Shown here: piece after piece, positions 27,267-36,523 of the stretch
How positions within the stretch are numbered: the stretch's first letter is position 1
How the letters are laid out: every line of letters starts with the position of its first letter
From: Thiocapsa sp.
GTDB taxonomy: Bacteria > Pseudomonadota > Gammaproteobacteria > Chromatiales > Chromatiaceae
Assembly: GCF_018399035.1 (NCBI RefSeq)
Contig: NZ_CP073760.1
Span: forward strand, 1-64,000
Reading direction: 5' to 3'
DNA length: 64,000 bases
Position numbers and translations under genes: made by a program
Notes under the pieces: generated by a model
The model's input: only the letters and a program-made list of their open reading frames with translations
Database searches by the model: none
Told to the model about the DNA's origin: nothing

Positions 27267-27539
27267 ATGACCGACCCTCGGCCTCCTTCATCCGCATCCG
27301 ACACTTTCCGGCAACGCACCGCACGTCTATTCCGCAACGGGAGCAACCAGGCTGTTCGGTTGCCCCGCGACCTCGAGATCGATGCCGAGGAGGTGCTGAT
27401 TCGCCGGGAGGGGGACAGCATCGTCCTGACGCCCAAGCCGCGCTCTTGGGATGACTATTTCGCACGAGGACGACGGCTCTCGGCGGATTTTCCGGACACC
27501 ATCGACGATCCGCTTCCTCAAACCAGAGAGACCCTCTGA
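27267..27539 (+). CDS. vapB: VapB-type antitoxin (AbrB/MazE fold)
   Basis: 90 residues: RTARLFRNGSNQAVRLPRDLEIDAEEVLIRREGDSIVLTPKP is the swapped-hairpin AbrB DNA-binding domain of VapB; the acidic C-terminus (WDDYFARGRRLSADFPDTIDD) would block the toxin. The stop and the vapC start share one base (TGATG). It neutralises VapC and represses the operon through the palindrome just upstream. Confidence 0.9.
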   Translation: MTDPRPPSSASDTFRQRTARLFRNGSNQAVRLPRDLEIDAEEVLIRREGDSIVLTPKPRSWDDYFARGRRLSADFPDTIDDPLPQTRETL

Positions 27540-27937
27540 TGCGGTGGATGCTCGACACCAACACCTGTATCTACGCCATGAAGTACCATCCGCCGCAGGT
27601 GCAGGCTCGACTGCGACGCGTGGCGATCGGAGAGGTGGGCATCTCCGCCATCGTCTTGGCGGAGCTGCGATTCGGCGTCTGCAAGGGTCGGCAACGGGAG
27701 GACAATACGGCGGCCTTGACGGACTTCTTGGCTTACTGCCTGGTGCTGGATTGGCCGCACGAGGCAGCCAGGGTCTATGCCGAGATTCGCCATGCGTTGG
27801 AGGTGAAAGGGACACCCATCGGATCGAACGACCTCCTGATTGCTGCGCATGCCCACTATCTCGGTTGCACGCTGGTCACCAATAACCTGGGCGAATTCCA
27901 GCGGGTCGATGGATTGATGGTCGAGAACTGGATCTGA
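27539..27937 (+). CDS. vapC: VapC PIN-domain ribonuclease toxin
   Basis: 132 residues with the PIN acidic residues visible: MLDTNTCIY (Asp 5), LAELRFGVCKG (Glu near 42), IGSNDLLIAAHAHYLGCTLVTNNLGEF (Asp near 99 and the final Asn/Glu region). VapC toxins cleave initiator tRNA or 23S rRNA. Length and motifs are normal, so the module appears intact. Confidence 0.92.
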   Translation: MRWMLDTNTCIYAMKYHPPQVQARLRRVAIGEVGISAIVLAELRFGVCKGRQREDNTAALTDFLAYCLVLDWPHEAARVYAEIRHALEVKGTPIGSNDLLIAAHAHYLGCTLVTNNLGEFQRVDGLMVENWI

Positions 27938-27964
27938 GCCCGCGTAGGGTGGAGCGCGATAGCA

Positions 27965-28035
27965 TAGGAAAAGGGCTCTGACCCCTCTGACCCCTTTCCC
28001 GGGGCTCTGACCCCTTTCCATGACCCCTTTCCCTC
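27965..28035 (+). repeat. short imperfect tandem repeat
   Basis: Four tandem imperfect units around GGCTCTGACCCCTTTCC. It separates the intact vapBC pair from the broken toxin fragment. A similar GGCTCCGACCCCTTTTC lies just outside the IS4 right end at 27143-27160, suggesting a common remnant. Confidence 0.6.
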
Positions 28036-28059
28036 TCACAAACCCGAGGAGGACGAGGC

Positions 28060-28212
28060 GTGGGCCTATTTGCAGCCGGACAAGTAGCGATACTCCGCTT
28101 TCCGTTCTCTGATCTGAGCAAGAGCAAGCTTCGTCCCGCACTCTTGGTCGATGACCCGCACGACACAGCATATTTTTTGCCCCGAGCGGAGGCCGTGCGT
28201 CAACGCGTGTAA
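28060..28212 (+). pseudogene. MazF/PemK toxin N-terminal fragment
   Basis: A 50-residue frame from GTG 28060. GQVAILRFPFSDLSKSKLRPALLV matches the start of MazF/PemK endoribonucleases (G-D-x-V-x-x-P-F-P-F-T-D-L-S-x-x-K-x-R-P-A-L-V). Homology stops after about 30 residues and the frame ends at 28212; a normal toxin has about 110 residues. Just upstream, EEDEAWAYLQPDK (stop near 28087) looks like the tail of the partner antitoxin. The pair is a truncated remnant. Confidence 0.6.
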
Positions 28213-28268
28213 GCCGCCGATCCGAACCCCCGGCTACGCTGGTCCGAATGGGTTCTCACGGCCACCTG

Positions 28269-28442
28269 TTAGGAGGACGTTTTTGCGGAGGGCGTGCAAT
28301 GGGAGACTCCGATCCTTGGGGTGCACGATTCCGTGGTACGTCCCCTATTTCTCTTGCTGACGCTGACTGCAAGGTCGTGCGCCTGGTCCCCGGGATTGAG
28401 CAGGGCGATCCAGTAGAAGGTATCGGCAAAGACGCGGCGCAT
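28269..28442 (-). pseudogene. VapC-like PIN toxin fragment
   Basis: ATG 28442 opens MRRVFADTFYWIALLNPGDQAHDLA, a PIN-domain N-terminus with its first Asp. Homology ends near residue 28 and the frame closes at 28269 after unrelated residues. The start overlaps the upstream antitoxin stop (TGATG), showing an original two-gene operon. Confidence 0.65.
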
Positions 28443-28702
28443 CAGCCTCGCTTGGGGGCGGCGTATAGGTAGTGGTCGTGCTGGGCTGCGCCGTCGGCGG
28501 GAAGGGCGCTCAACGCATCCGCCGGGATGTCACGCGCCAAAGCCGCCGCGACCTCCCAGATCGGCCTCTCGTCGTCGGCCGCGCTCGCCACATTTTCGGT
28601 GGTTTCCAGGACCAGGGTAATTTCTTGATGCTCGGCGAGCCGTACCGGCTCCAGCGGGCGAAACACGCCGTCCTCTTAGATCGCTCTCAGGTGCTGTGAC
28701 AT
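28442..28702 (-). pseudogene. antitoxin of DUF104/AF2212-like type with nonsense codon
   Basis: ATG 28702 gives MSQHLRAI followed by TAA (28676-28678), then EDGVFRPLEPVRLAEHQEITLVLE. The normal family sequence is I-Y-E-x-G-V-F-R-P, so the stop replaces the Tyr codon. The rest of the frame is open to 28442. With the truncated PIN gene after it this toxin-antitoxin module is dead. Confidence 0.6.
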
Positions 28703-29053
28703 GGGGAGCCTCAGTCTTCTCGTCGCCTAGGCTATTGGAGAAGATAATACCCGAAAATGGAGGCTCCTCTCTGCTCACGTGTTGAACCGTTGCCATCAGT
28801 CGTGACTCGGAAGTGGCGCCAAGTTGAGCCGATGCGGGCATTTTGGGGACCGACTATTCAGCCGCCGACGTAAAGAGGGTCAGGTGTCCGATCCATTGCA
28901 GACCTTCATGCGTCGTCGCAGTGTGACTGTACTGGTCCGTTATGGAAAGCTTTACATAACGATCCCTTCCAGTCCCCCCGGCTCGGGTTTGTCCCGAGCC
29001 GCTTCTTGCCGCATCATGCGCGACCGCGGATTCAGTGAGCGCAAGACGACGGC
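28703..29053. other. intergenic upstream of parC
   Basis: No gene seen in 351 bp. GGAGCCTC (28705) and GAGGCTCC (28762) form a distant inverted repeat. AT-rich patches near 28735-28755 and 28940-28965 could hold promoters for the divergent units, but no consensus is clear. Confidence 0.35.
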
Positions 29054-31342
29054 ATGACGGAAACCACGACCTACAACGCGGAGGGCCTCGAGCGCCTGCC
29101 GCTGAAGGATTTCTCCGAAAAGGCGTACCTGGACTATTCCATGTACGTCATCCTCGACCGTGCGCTGCCGCATGTGGGCGATGGGCTCAAGCCCGTGCAG
29201 CGGCGCATCCTCTACGCCATGTCGGAGCTCGGGCTCTCGGCGGCGGCCAAGTTCAAGAAGTCCGCGCGCACCGTCGGCGACGTGCTGGGTAAATTCCATC
29301 CGCACGGGGATTCGGCGTGTTACGAGGCGATGGTGCTGATGGCGCAGCCCTTCAGCTATCGCTATCCGCTGGTGGACGGGCAGGGCAACTGGGGCTCGCC
29401 GGACGATCCCAAGTCGTTCGCGGCCATGCGCTATACCGAGTCGCGTCTCACGCCCTATGCGGACCTGCTGCTTGCCGAGGTCGATCAGGGCACGGTCGAC
29501 TGGCAGCCCAACTTCGACGGGACGCTCGAGGAGCCGAAGCTGCTGCCGGCGCGTCTGCCGAACCTGCTGCTCAACGGCGCGACCGGGATCGCAGTCGGCA
29601 TGGCGACCGATATCCCCTCGCACAACCTGCGCGAGGTCGCACGGGCCTGCATCCATCTGCTCGATCATCCGGACGCGACCCTCGAAGAGCTCATGCGCTT
29701 CGTTCCGGGGCCGGATTTTCCGACCGCGGGCGAGATCGTCACCCCGCGCGAGGATCTCGCGAAGATCTACCGGACCGGCGGCGGGAGTCTGAAGCAGCGT
29801 GCCGTCTACGCGGTCGAGCGCGGGGAGATCGTCATTACTGCCTTGCCCTATCAGGTCTCCGGCAGCCGTGTGCAGGAGCAGATCGCGCAGCAGTTCAACG
29901 CCAAGAAGCTACCGATGATCGAGGACTTCCGCGACGAGTCGGATCATGAGTTTCCGACCCGATTGGTGATCGTGCCGCGTTCGAATCGCGTCGATGTCGA
30001 ACGGCTGATGTCGCACCTCTTTGCCACGACCGACCTGGAGCGCAGCTACCGGGTCAACATGAACGTGATCGCGCTGAACGGTCGGCCGCGGGTCATGACG
30101 CTGCGCGACATCCTCGTCGAGTGGCTGATCTACCGGACCGAGACGGTCCGGCGGCGCTCGCAACATCGTCTGGACAAGGTCCTCGAGCGTCTGCACCTCT
30201 TGGACGGTCTGCTGATCGCCTTTCTCAACATCGACGAGGTGATTCGCATCGTCCGTACGGAGGACGAGCCCAAGCCGGTGCTCATGGAGCGGTTCGCGCT
30301 CTCCGAGGCCCAGGCGGACTATGTGCTGAACACCCGGCTGCGTCAGCTCGCGCGTCTGGAGGAGATGAAGATCCGCACCGAGCAGGCCGAATTGGCCGAG
30401 GAGCGCGATGGGCTGCAAGCCATCCTGGGTGACGCGTCTGCGCTCAAGCGTCTGATCTCCGAGGAGATCACGGCGGATGCCGAGAAACACGGCGACCCGC
30501 GGCGCTCGCCTCTGGTCGCACGGGCCAGCGCGGCGGCGATCGACGAGATCGATCTGACCCCGAGCGAGCCGGTGACCGTGGTCCTGTCCGAGAAGGGCTG
30601 GGTGCGCGCGGCCAAGGGGCACGAGGTCGATCCGGTCGGGCTGAGCTACCGCTCCGGGGATCGGTTCCTCATGGCGGTGCGGGTGCGCAGCAGTCAGGCC
30701 GTCGTCTTTCTGGATTCGACCGGGCGCAGCTATTCCTTGCCGGCCCACAGCTTGCCCTCGGCGCGCGGGCAGGGCGAGCCTTTGACCGGACGACTCGACC
30801 CGCCAGCCGGCGCGCGTTTCGTGGCGGTGCTGGGCGAGGCGCCCGAGAGTCGCGTGCTGATGGCGTCGGATGCCGGATACGGATTCATCGCCCGGATGGA
30901 GGACCTCTACGCCAAGGCCAAGGCCGGCAAGGCGGTGCTGAGCCTGCCCAAGGGCGCCGAGGTCTTGGTGCCGCTCGCATTGACCGGGGAGGAGGGCGGC
31001 CTGGAGGGCGCCAGGCTCGCGGCCGTCACCACCACGGGCCATCTGCTGCTGTTCCCGGTCGCGGAGCTTCCCGAGATGCAGCGGGGCAAGGGCAACAAGA
31101 TCATCGGCATCCCTTCGGCCCGCGTCGCGGCACGGGAGGAGTTGGTGATTGCGCTCGCCGTGGTCCCGCAGGGCGGGAGTCTCGTGTTGCTCTCGGGCAA
31201 ACGGAACTTGACCCTGAAGCCGGCGGATCTGGATGTCTATCAAGGGGAACGTGGACGCCGCGGGCGTCTGCTGCCGCGCGGCTTTCAGCGGGTGGAGGGT
31301 CTATCGGTCGCCGAGACCGTAGGTCGGATTAGCGCAGCGTAA
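29054..31342 (+). CDS. parC: DNA topoisomerase IV subunit A
   Basis: 762 residues, normal for ParC, which with ParE decatenates chromosomes. The N-terminal winged-helix/tower region shows [19 protein letters not shown], the quinolone region [12 protein letters not shown] and the catalytic Tyr in FAAMRYTE (Tyr 127). The C-terminal part has degenerate beta-pinwheel blades and lacks a GyrA box, supporting ParC over GyrA. The Ser at position 87 (equivalent to E. coli Ser 80) is wild type for quinolone sensitivity. The last codons (GRISAA) and the TAA stop are supplied by a REP hairpin. parE is not adjacent. Confidence 0.95.
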   Translation: MTETTTYNAEGLERLPLKDFSEKAYLDYSMYVILDRALPHVGDGLKPVQRRILYAMSELGLSAAAKFKKSARTVGDVLGKFHPHGDSACYEAMVLMAQPFSYRYPLVDGQGNWGSPDDPKSFAAMRYTESRLTPYADLLLAEVDQGTVDWQPNFDGTLEEPKLLPARLPNLLLNGATGIAVGMATDIPSHNLREVARACIHLLDHPDATLEELMRFVPGPDFPTAGEIVTPREDLAKIYRTGGGSLKQRAVYAVERGEIVITALPYQVSGSRVQEQIAQQFNAKKLPMIEDFRDESDHEFPTRLVIVPRSNRVDVERLMSHLFATTDLERSYRVNMNVIALNGRPRVMTLRDILVEWLIYRTETVRRRSQHRLDKVLERLHLLDGLLIAFLNIDEVIRIVRTEDEPKPVLMERFALSEAQADYVLNTRLRQLARLEEMKIRTEQAELAEERDGLQAILGDASALKRLISEEITADAEKHGDPRRSPLVARASAAAIDEIDLTPSEPVTVVLSEKGWVRAAKGHEVDPVGLSYRSGDRFLMAVRVRSSQAVVFLDSTGRSYSLPAHSLPSARGQGEPLTGRLDPPAGARFVAVLGEAPESRVLMASDAGYGFIARMEDLYAKAKAGKAVLSLPKGAEVLVPLALTGEEGGLEGARLAAVTTTGHLLLFPVAELPEMQRGKGNKIIGIPSARVAAREELVIALAVVPQGGSLVLLSGKRNLTLKPADLDVYQGERGRRGRLLPRGFQRVEGLSVAETVGRISAA

Positions 31343-31348
31343 TCCGAC
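31319..31348 (+). repeat. REP hairpin with GTAG head at parC stop
   Basis: GTAG followed by GTCGGATT-AGCGCAGCG-TAATCCGAC, an imperfect 8-9 bp stem. It overlaps the last seven codons of parC and contains its TAA stop (31340-31342). Confidence 0.8.
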
Positions 31349-31370
31349 ATCGACGCTCTGGTCGCGGTTT

Positions 31371-31428
31371 AGGGGCGAATAAATTCGCCCCTACCTCCGT
31401 AGTTCCTTTCCAGGAAATCACCTTGAAA
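31371..31428 (+). repeat. partial family D repeat with strong hairpin
   Basis: AGGGGCGAAT-AA-ATTCGCCCCT (31371-31392) is a perfect 10-bp stem, followed by CCAGGAAATCACCTTGAA, the inverted end of family D. The bases just before (CGCTCTGGTCGCGGTTTA, 31354-31371) are a right-end fragment of an A-type repeat. The hairpin may also terminate parC. Confidence 0.6.
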
Positions 31429-31431
31429 TTC

Positions 31432-31516
31432 TAAACCGCGTCAGCTCCGACTCTCATGGTTTCTGCCGTAGCCGATCCAGTGCGAAAACGACGCATATTG
31501 CTCCGGACGCGGTTTA
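31432..31516 (+). repeat. 85-bp palindromic repeat, A ends with B-like core (A4)
   Basis: Starts TAAACCGCGTC and ends GGACGCGGTTTA as A units do, but the core (GCCGATCC...AAAAC-ACGCATA) aligns with inverted B units. Its terminal TTA gives the stop codon of the minus-strand DsrC-like gene. Confidence 0.8.
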
Positions 31517-31858
31517 ACTCATATAGCTCAAGGCCTCATCACCGGGATGCGGCAATCCCGCGACGCGCCACGCCTGGCGGCAGGAACCGAAGAGCTGGCG
31601 GACCGCGTCGCGCTGCATGCCGTGCGTGCGGCAGATCTGCGACACGGGAGGGATGGCGCCATAGGTCATGCGATGCTCGCGCAGGTAGTAGATGATCGCC
31701 CAATGGTCGCGGACGAGGGGGCCGATCTCGTCGAGCTCCGCCATGACACGGGCCATGCCGGCGTTCCAATCCGTCGGGTCGAGCAGGAATCCGTCCTCGT
31801 CGACGGGGAGAGGGCGGTGTTTGGGCGGGGTCGGGTTGCGGACGGCGGTTTGGGTCAT
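31514..31858 (-). CDS. DsrC/TusE-family protein lacking the C-terminal cysteines
   Basis: 114 residues with the DsrC fold: VDEDGFLLDPTDWNAGMARVMAE, LVRDHWAIIYYLREHRMTYGAIP, QLFGSCRQAWRVAGLPHP. In DsrC the tail is C-x(10)-C: one Cys before the I-A-G-L-P motif and one penultimate. Here the first is Trp (QAWRVAGLP) and the tail DEALSYMS has no Cys. It therefore cannot form the trisulfide used by DsrC or the persulfide of TusE, and resembles the cysteine-less regulatory relatives. ATG 31858 follows AAGGAT. The stop codon is shared with repeat A4. Divergent from a membrane protein. Confidence 0.82.
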   Translation of the reverse strand: MTQTAVRNPTPPKHRPLPVDEDGFLLDPTDWNAGMARVMAELDEIGPLVRDHWAIIYYLREHRMTYGAIPPVSQICRTHGMQRDAVRQLFGSCRQAWRVAGLPHPGDEALSYMS

Positions 31859-31993
31859 TGCGATTATCCTTGGTCTTAGATGGATCAGTAATTTTTATGA
31901 TGCTATTAGCAACGCTCTCTCCGACCAATATAGTCGGAATTATCGGCGCGTCAACCCCCTGATTCACGAACGGATTCGTCGAGGCCCATCCCC

Positions 31994-32689
31994 ATGTCCG
32001 AGCTGACCTTGCCGCTTGCCCTCTTCAACCTCTTGCCGGTGCTCTTTACCGGTTTCGCCTTGTGGTTTCTCGCCCGTCTGGTCGGGGATCTCGACCCGGC
32101 ACATCGGACCATGGCGCGCGCGGGTGGTGTGCTGATCCTGCTGGGTGGACTCTCGAAGGCGGTCTGGAAACTGATACTCGTCGCCAGCGGCCAGGATCTG
32201 ACCTGGCTCGCGAGCGCGCTCTTTCCGTTGATGGCACCGGGATTCGCGCTGCTGGCGGGGGCGGCCCTGGGTGTCTTGCTGCGGGTTCGGGGACGGGGCG
32301 AGGGTATGTGGATCCGGTATGGGGTTGTTGCCGTCATCCTGGTCGTCGTCGGTGCCGTGGTCGTGCGCACGCTTGGGATGGGGATTCCCAGGGGCTGGTT
32401 CTTGCCGCTGCTGGGGCTGGCGAGCGTCGCCAACCTAATGTTGAGTCTTTCCTTGATCGCGAGCGCGCTGCGGCTCGGCCGCAAGGATGCCGCGCTTTTC
32501 TTCGGGGTGAATCTGGCGATGGTCTTCGCGCTGCCGCCGATTGCGATGGCCTCGCCGGATACGCTCTACATGCACTGGTTGGAGCAGGTCCTGACGGCGA
32601 TCGGGACGGCAGCGTTTGCGCTCGGGGCCTATCGGCTTTGGCGATCCGCTCACGCATCGGCGACCCTTGATCTGAATCGGGGTCGGTGA
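31994..32689 (+). CDS. hypothetical multi-spanning membrane protein
   Basis: 231 residues with about seven hydrophobic helices, starting MSELTLPLALFNLLPVLFTGFALWFLARLV. No family recognised. The C-terminal 20 residues are polar and cytoplasmic-looking. It is divergent from the DsrC-like gene across an AT-rich 135-bp gap that probably holds both promoters, but no functional link is established. Confidence 0.75.
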   Translation: MSELTLPLALFNLLPVLFTGFALWFLARLVGDLDPAHRTMARAGGVLILLGGLSKAVWKLILVASGQDLTWLASALFPLMAPGFALLAGAALGVLLRVRGRGEGMWIRYGVVAVILVVVGAVVVRTLGMGIPRGWFLPLLGLASVANLMLSLSLIASALRLGRKDAALFFGVNLAMVFALPPIAMASPDTLYMHWLEQVLTAIGTAAFALGAYRLWRSAHASATLDLNRGR

Positions 32690-32694
32690 GCCGG

Positions 32695-32725
32695 GGAGGA
32701 TGGGTTTCGCTGCGCTCTACCCGGG
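32695..32725 (+). repeat. REP hairpin with GGAG head
   Basis: GGAG-GATGGGT-TTCGCTGCGCTCT-ACCC, same family as 5372-5403 with a shortened right arm. Lies between two convergent genes. Confidence 0.65.
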
Positions 32726-32765
32726 CTGGAACTGAGAATTGGGAGCGGGGATTGGGCGGGGTGGG

Positions 32766-33197
32766 TCAGAGCCGGATCTGGTGGTGCTCGAGGGGGTAGC
32801 CGCGATCGCGGTAGTAGCGGAAGCGCTCGCGTCCGGCGAGGCGGGCGGCGGGGTCGTGGTCGATGGGCTCGCAGAGACGCTCGAAGCGGCTGAAGAACTC
32901 CGGGACCTCGCTCGAGAGGTTGATCAAGACCTGATCTTCGCTGTCGGGCGAGCCGTCGCCGCTGATGAGAACGGGGGTCAGCTCGGGGTCGGTGTGACCG
33001 ACGCGTCCGTGGGGCAGGAAGCTGTCCTCGCGGAAAGTCCAGAGCAGACGATCCAGATGTTGGGCTTGCCCGGGGTCGGGGCAGTGGATCAGCACGCGTG
33101 CGCCGGTCACGCGGATGCGCTCGACGAGCCGACAGACGAGGAGGAAGCGATCGCCGCCGCTGTTGCCGTCGAGGCTGTAGAAGTCGATTCGGGTCAT
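32766..33197 (-). CDS. holC: DNA polymerase III subunit chi
   Basis: 143 residues. MTRIDFYSLDGNSGGDRFLLVCRLVERIRVTGARVLIHCPDPGQAQHLDRLLWTFREDSFLPHG is the typical chi N-terminus, with the W-T-F-x-x-x-S-F-x-P-H signature, and LINLSSEVPEFFSRFERLCEPID follows. Chi links the clamp loader to single-strand binding protein. holC is often followed by valS or preceded by pepA, but neither is here. Confidence 0.9.
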   Translation of the reverse strand: MTRIDFYSLDGNSGGDRFLLVCRLVERIRVTGARVLIHCPDPGQAQHLDRLLWTFREDSFLPHGRVGHTDPELTPVLISGDGSPDSEDQVLINLSSEVPEFFSRFERLCEPIDHDPAARLAGRERFRYYRDRGYPLEHHQIRL

Positions 33198-33287
33198 GGG
33201 TTAAGGCGCGTCCGATTTGCCATGCGCTGTTGTGGTTTGGGTCCGACTTTGCGTGAGTCCGCGATCATTGTCGCCGACGCGCCTTAT

Positions 33288-33399
33288 CTTAAGGTGATTT
33301 CCGGGAAAGCATCGACCAACATGTAGGGGCGACTTTAGTCGCCCGGTAAGCATTGGCAACACGCACGGCCGGGATGATCATTCCCGGAAATCGCCCAAG
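33288..33399 (+). repeat. 112-bp inverted-end repeat, family D copy 2
   Basis: Differs from copy 1 (7065-7176) at essentially one position (CGCCCAAG instead of CGCCTAAG at the right end), over 112 bp, 26 kb away. The near identity points to recent spread or gene conversion. Confidence 0.85.
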
Positions 33400-33600
33400 T
33401 CGTGATGTCATTGATCTCGGGCGTGCTTCGGGACACGGCTGCGGCGTTGCCGGGCTGCCGCGACACGGCCATTTTGCGGTCCGATTGGGGTTAGTATACC
33501 GACAGCATGTCGCTTCTTCGCGGGGTTGCTTGCCCCGCGTGCGGAACCCGACCGATCCAGCCCCGATTCGCACGGACCACCGAACAAACGACCGAGCACC

Positions 33601-34890
33601 ATGGCCCAAGACTCGCTTACCGCATGTTTGGAATGCGGTCTGCTCCAGCGCATCCCGGAGGTGCCGCCGGGCGGATCGGCGCAGTGCGTGCGCTGCGGCG
33701 GCACGATGCACCGCAATCGGCCGGATAGCCTGAACCGGACTCTGGCACTCACGATTGCCGGACTCGTCCTCTTCGTCGTCGCCAACAGCTTCCCCTTTCT
33801 GTCATTCGAGATGCAGGGCAGGGGGACGCAGACGACGCTGATCACTGGCGTGGTCGATCTTTATCAAGCGGGCGATTGGCCGATTGCCGCGGTGGTGCTC
33901 TTTACCAGCATCCTGGCGCCCGGCCTGCAGTTGGCGCTCTTGTTGGTCGTGTTGGTCCCGCTGACCCTGAATCGGATGCCGCCCTGGTTGCCGACGCTCT
34001 TTCGATGGGTCCGGACTCTGGTCCCCTGGGGGATGATGGACGTCTTCATGGTCGGAATCCTGGTGGCGGTGGTGAAGCTCGCCGACATGGCATCGATTGT
34101 TCCGGGTGCGTCGCTGTTCGCCCTGGTCGCGCTCATCTTCGTCCTGGCGGCGGCGCAGGCGGCCCTGGATCCGGATCTCGTCTGGTCGCGCGTGCCCATC
34201 AACGGTGCCCGCGCGCGCCCGCTGCGCCATGGCGAGGACCAGGTCTCCTGCGACGTCTGCGAGCTGGTGGTTCGTCCCTCCGAGGCCCTGCGCGACGGCG
34301 AGCGGCTGCGCTGTCCGCGGTGCACGGACGTGCTGCATCGGCGCAAACCTCAAAGTCTGCAACGGACCTGGGCGCTCTTGATTGCGGCGATCCTCTGCTA
34401 CATCCCGGCGAACGTCTTGCCGATCATGTCGGTGACGTCGCTCGGACGCAGCCAATCGGATACCATCTTTTCCGGGGTGTCGTTCATGCTGGATCACGGG
34501 ATGTGGCCTCTGGCCCTTGTGATCTTTATTGCAAGCATCTTCGTTCCGCTCCTGAAGCTGTTGATCTTGATCTTCCTTCTCGTGTCGGTTCAGCTGCGCT
34601 CCGCGTGGCGGCCGCGCGAGCGGACCCGCCTCTATCGTGTCGTCGAGACGATCGGACGCTGGTCCATGGTCGATGTCTATGTCGTCACGATCCTGGTCGC
34701 CCTGGTGCGGCTCGGGAATCTTGCGAGCGTCCAAGCGGAGCTTGGTGCCATCTTTTTTTGCGCGGTCGTGGTCTTGACCATGCTCGCGGCCATGTCGTTC
34801 GATCCCAGGTTGATCTGGGACGCGATGGAGCAGGGACATGTCGGAGATCGAGAACGCCGGTACGGGGACAGCCTTGCCGGATCCCCTTGA
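33601..34890 (+). CDS. pqiA: paraquat-inducible protein A (LetA/PqiA), inner-membrane
   Basis: 429 residues from ATG 33601. Two tandem PqiA units each start with a zinc-ribbon: CLECG...CVRCG in the first 40 residues and CDVCE...CPRCT near 220. Each is followed by four membrane helices (AGLVLFVVANSFPFLSFEM; AAILCYIPANVLPIMSV). It works with PqiB and PqiC in lipid transport between inner and outer membranes. Its end overlaps pqiB by 53 bp. The open frame upstream to 33526 has no family sequence. Confidence 0.92.
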   Translation: MAQDSLTACLECGLLQRIPEVPPGGSAQCVRCGGTMHRNRPDSLNRTLALTIAGLVLFVVANSFPFLSFEMQGRGTQTTLITGVVDLYQAGDWPIAAVVLFTSILAPGLQLALLLVVLVPLTLNRMPPWLPTLFRWVRTLVPWGMMDVFMVGILVAVVKLADMASIVPGASLFALVALIFVLAAAQAALDPDLVWSRVPINGARARPLRHGEDQVSCDVCELVVRPSEALRDGERLRCPRCTDVLHRRKPQSLQRTWALLIAAILCYIPANVLPIMSVTSLGRSQSDTIFSGVSFMLDHGMWPLALVIFIASIFVPLLKLLILIFLLVSVQLRSAWRPRERTRLYRVVETIGRWSMVDVYVVTILVALVRLGNLASVQAELGAIFFCAVVVLTMLAAMSFDPRLIWDAMEQGHVGDRERRYGDSLAGSP

Positions 34891-36523
34891 TGGCGCGCCC
34901 GCGGCGATCGTCAAGCGCCGCAGCGGTGTTTCGCTTGTCTGGCTGATCCCGATCGTGGCCCTGTTGATCGGGGGGTGGCTTGCGGCCAAGACCTATGCCG
35001 AGCGGGGGCCGACGGTCACGATCGAGTTCAGGACGGCGTCGGGGCTGGAAGCCGGGAAGACCAAGGTCAAGTTCAAGGATGTCGACATCGGCCAGGTCAC
35101 CTCCATCGACGTGAGTGCGGATCTGAAGAGCGTCATCGTCACTGCCGAGCTCAAGCACGGCTCGGAGCAGTTTCTGACCGAGAAGACGCGCTTCTGGGTC
35201 GAGCGTCCGCGGGTGACCGCCAGCGGAATCTCGGGTCTGGAGACCCTCCTGTCGGGCTCCTTTATTGCTATCGATCCGGTGCGCGGCGGTAAGGAAGTGC
35301 TCCGGTTCAAAGGACTCGAGGAGCCGCCGCTGTTTACGACATCGGAGGCGGGGACGCGATTCGCGTTGCGCTCGCAGACCTTGGGGTCGTTGAACGTCGG
35401 TGCTCCGGTGTATTACCGCCAGATTCAGGTCGGTCAGGTTGCGGGCTTCTCGCTCGACGACGACGGGGAGGCGGTCAGCATCGACGTCTTTATCTTCGCG
35501 CCGCATGATCGGTTGGTGTCCACGAGCACGCGGTTCTGGAATGCCAGCGGGATCGATTTCTCGTTGAGCGCCGCCGGCGTGACGGTGGATACCGAGTCGT
35601 TGATGTCGGTCTTGATCGGCGGCTTGGCCTTCGATACGCCGGATACCATCGATGCGTCGGGCGAGCCTCCGAGCGCGGATCATGTGTTTCCGCTGTATGC
35701 GAGCCGCGACAACGCCCATGAGAAGATCTATCTGCACAAAGAGCGCTATCTCCTCTTCTTCGAGGGTTCGGTGCGGGGCTTGAGCGTCGGCGCCCCCGTC
35801 ATGCTGCGCGGGATCGCGATCGGGAAGGTCCTCGATATCCAGCTTCAGCTCAGCGTCGAGGACCTGCAGTTTCACATCCCGGTCCTCATCGAGATCGAGC
35901 CCGAACGTGTGGCGGTGCGCGGTGATCGCGGTGCGCTCGACGAGACGGGAATGATCAGGCAATTGGTCGCCAAGGGTCTGCGGGCTCAGCTCAAGACGGG
36001 CAGCCTGATCACGGGCCAGCTCTATGTGGAGCTTGATTTCTACCCGGATGCGGCGCCCGAGGCGCTGGCGAAAGAGGGCGACTACGATGTCCTGCCGACA
36101 ATCCCCGGCTCGCTCGAGGCCCTGACCAACAAGGTCACCGCGATCCTCGACCGACTCGACGCCTTTCCGTTCGATCGGATCGGCAAGGATTTGACCGACA
36201 CACTCGCCGGTGCGAGCGAGATCGTGAACTCCGCGGCGCTGAAACAGGGTATCGTGGAGCTTGAAGAGTCGCTGTCCGAGATCCGTGCGCTGGCCGAGCA
36301 GCTCAACACCGGCATTGCGCCCGAGCTTGCCGAGACCCTGCGTCAGACCACCGCGACCTTGCGGGGTGTGCGCCGGATGATCGAGGAGGGCTCCCCCATT
36401 TCCGTCGAGCTGCGACGCTCGCTCAACGAGGTCTCGGGTGCGGCGCGATCGCTGAAGGTCCTGACGGACTATCTGGAGCGTCACCCGGAAGCCCTGCTGA
36501 GGGGCAAAGGAGGAGGTCGATGA
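34838..36523 (+). CDS. pqiB: MCE-domain lipid-transport protein PqiB
   Basis: 561 residues: a cytoplasmic tail, one membrane helix (LVWLIPIVALLIGGWLAAKTY), then three MCE domains (around residues 55-150, 170-270, 300-400) and a long C-terminal coiled coil (ELEESLSEIRALAEQLN). PqiB forms a periplasmic hexameric needle. MCE count (three) fits PqiB, not YebT (seven) or MlaD (one). Overlaps pqiA and pqiC, so the three are one operon. Confidence 0.93.
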   Translation: MSEIENAGTGTALPDPLDGAPAAIVKRRSGVSLVWLIPIVALLIGGWLAAKTYAERGPTVTIEFRTASGLEAGKTKVKFKDVDIGQVTSIDVSADLKSVIVTAELKHGSEQFLTEKTRFWVERPRVTASGISGLETLLSGSFIAIDPVRGGKEVLRFKGLEEPPLFTTSEAGTRFALRSQTLGSLNVGAPVYYRQIQVGQVAGFSLDDDGEAVSIDVFIFAPHDRLVSTSTRFWNASGIDFSLSAAGVTVDTESLMSVLIGGLAFDTPDTIDASGEPPSADHVFPLYASRDNAHEKIYLHKERYLLFFEGSVRGLSVGAPVMLRGIAIGKVLDIQLQLSVEDLQFHIPVLIEIEPERVAVRGDRGALDETGMIRQLVAKGLRAQLKTGSLITGQLYVELDFYPDAAPEALAKEGDYDVLPTIPGSLEALTNKVTAILDRLDAFPFDRIGKDLTDTLAGASEIVNSAALKQGIVELEESLSEIRALAEQLNTGIAPELAETLRQTTATLRGVRRMIEEGSPISVELRRSLNEVSGAARSLKVLTDYLERHPEALLRGKGGGR

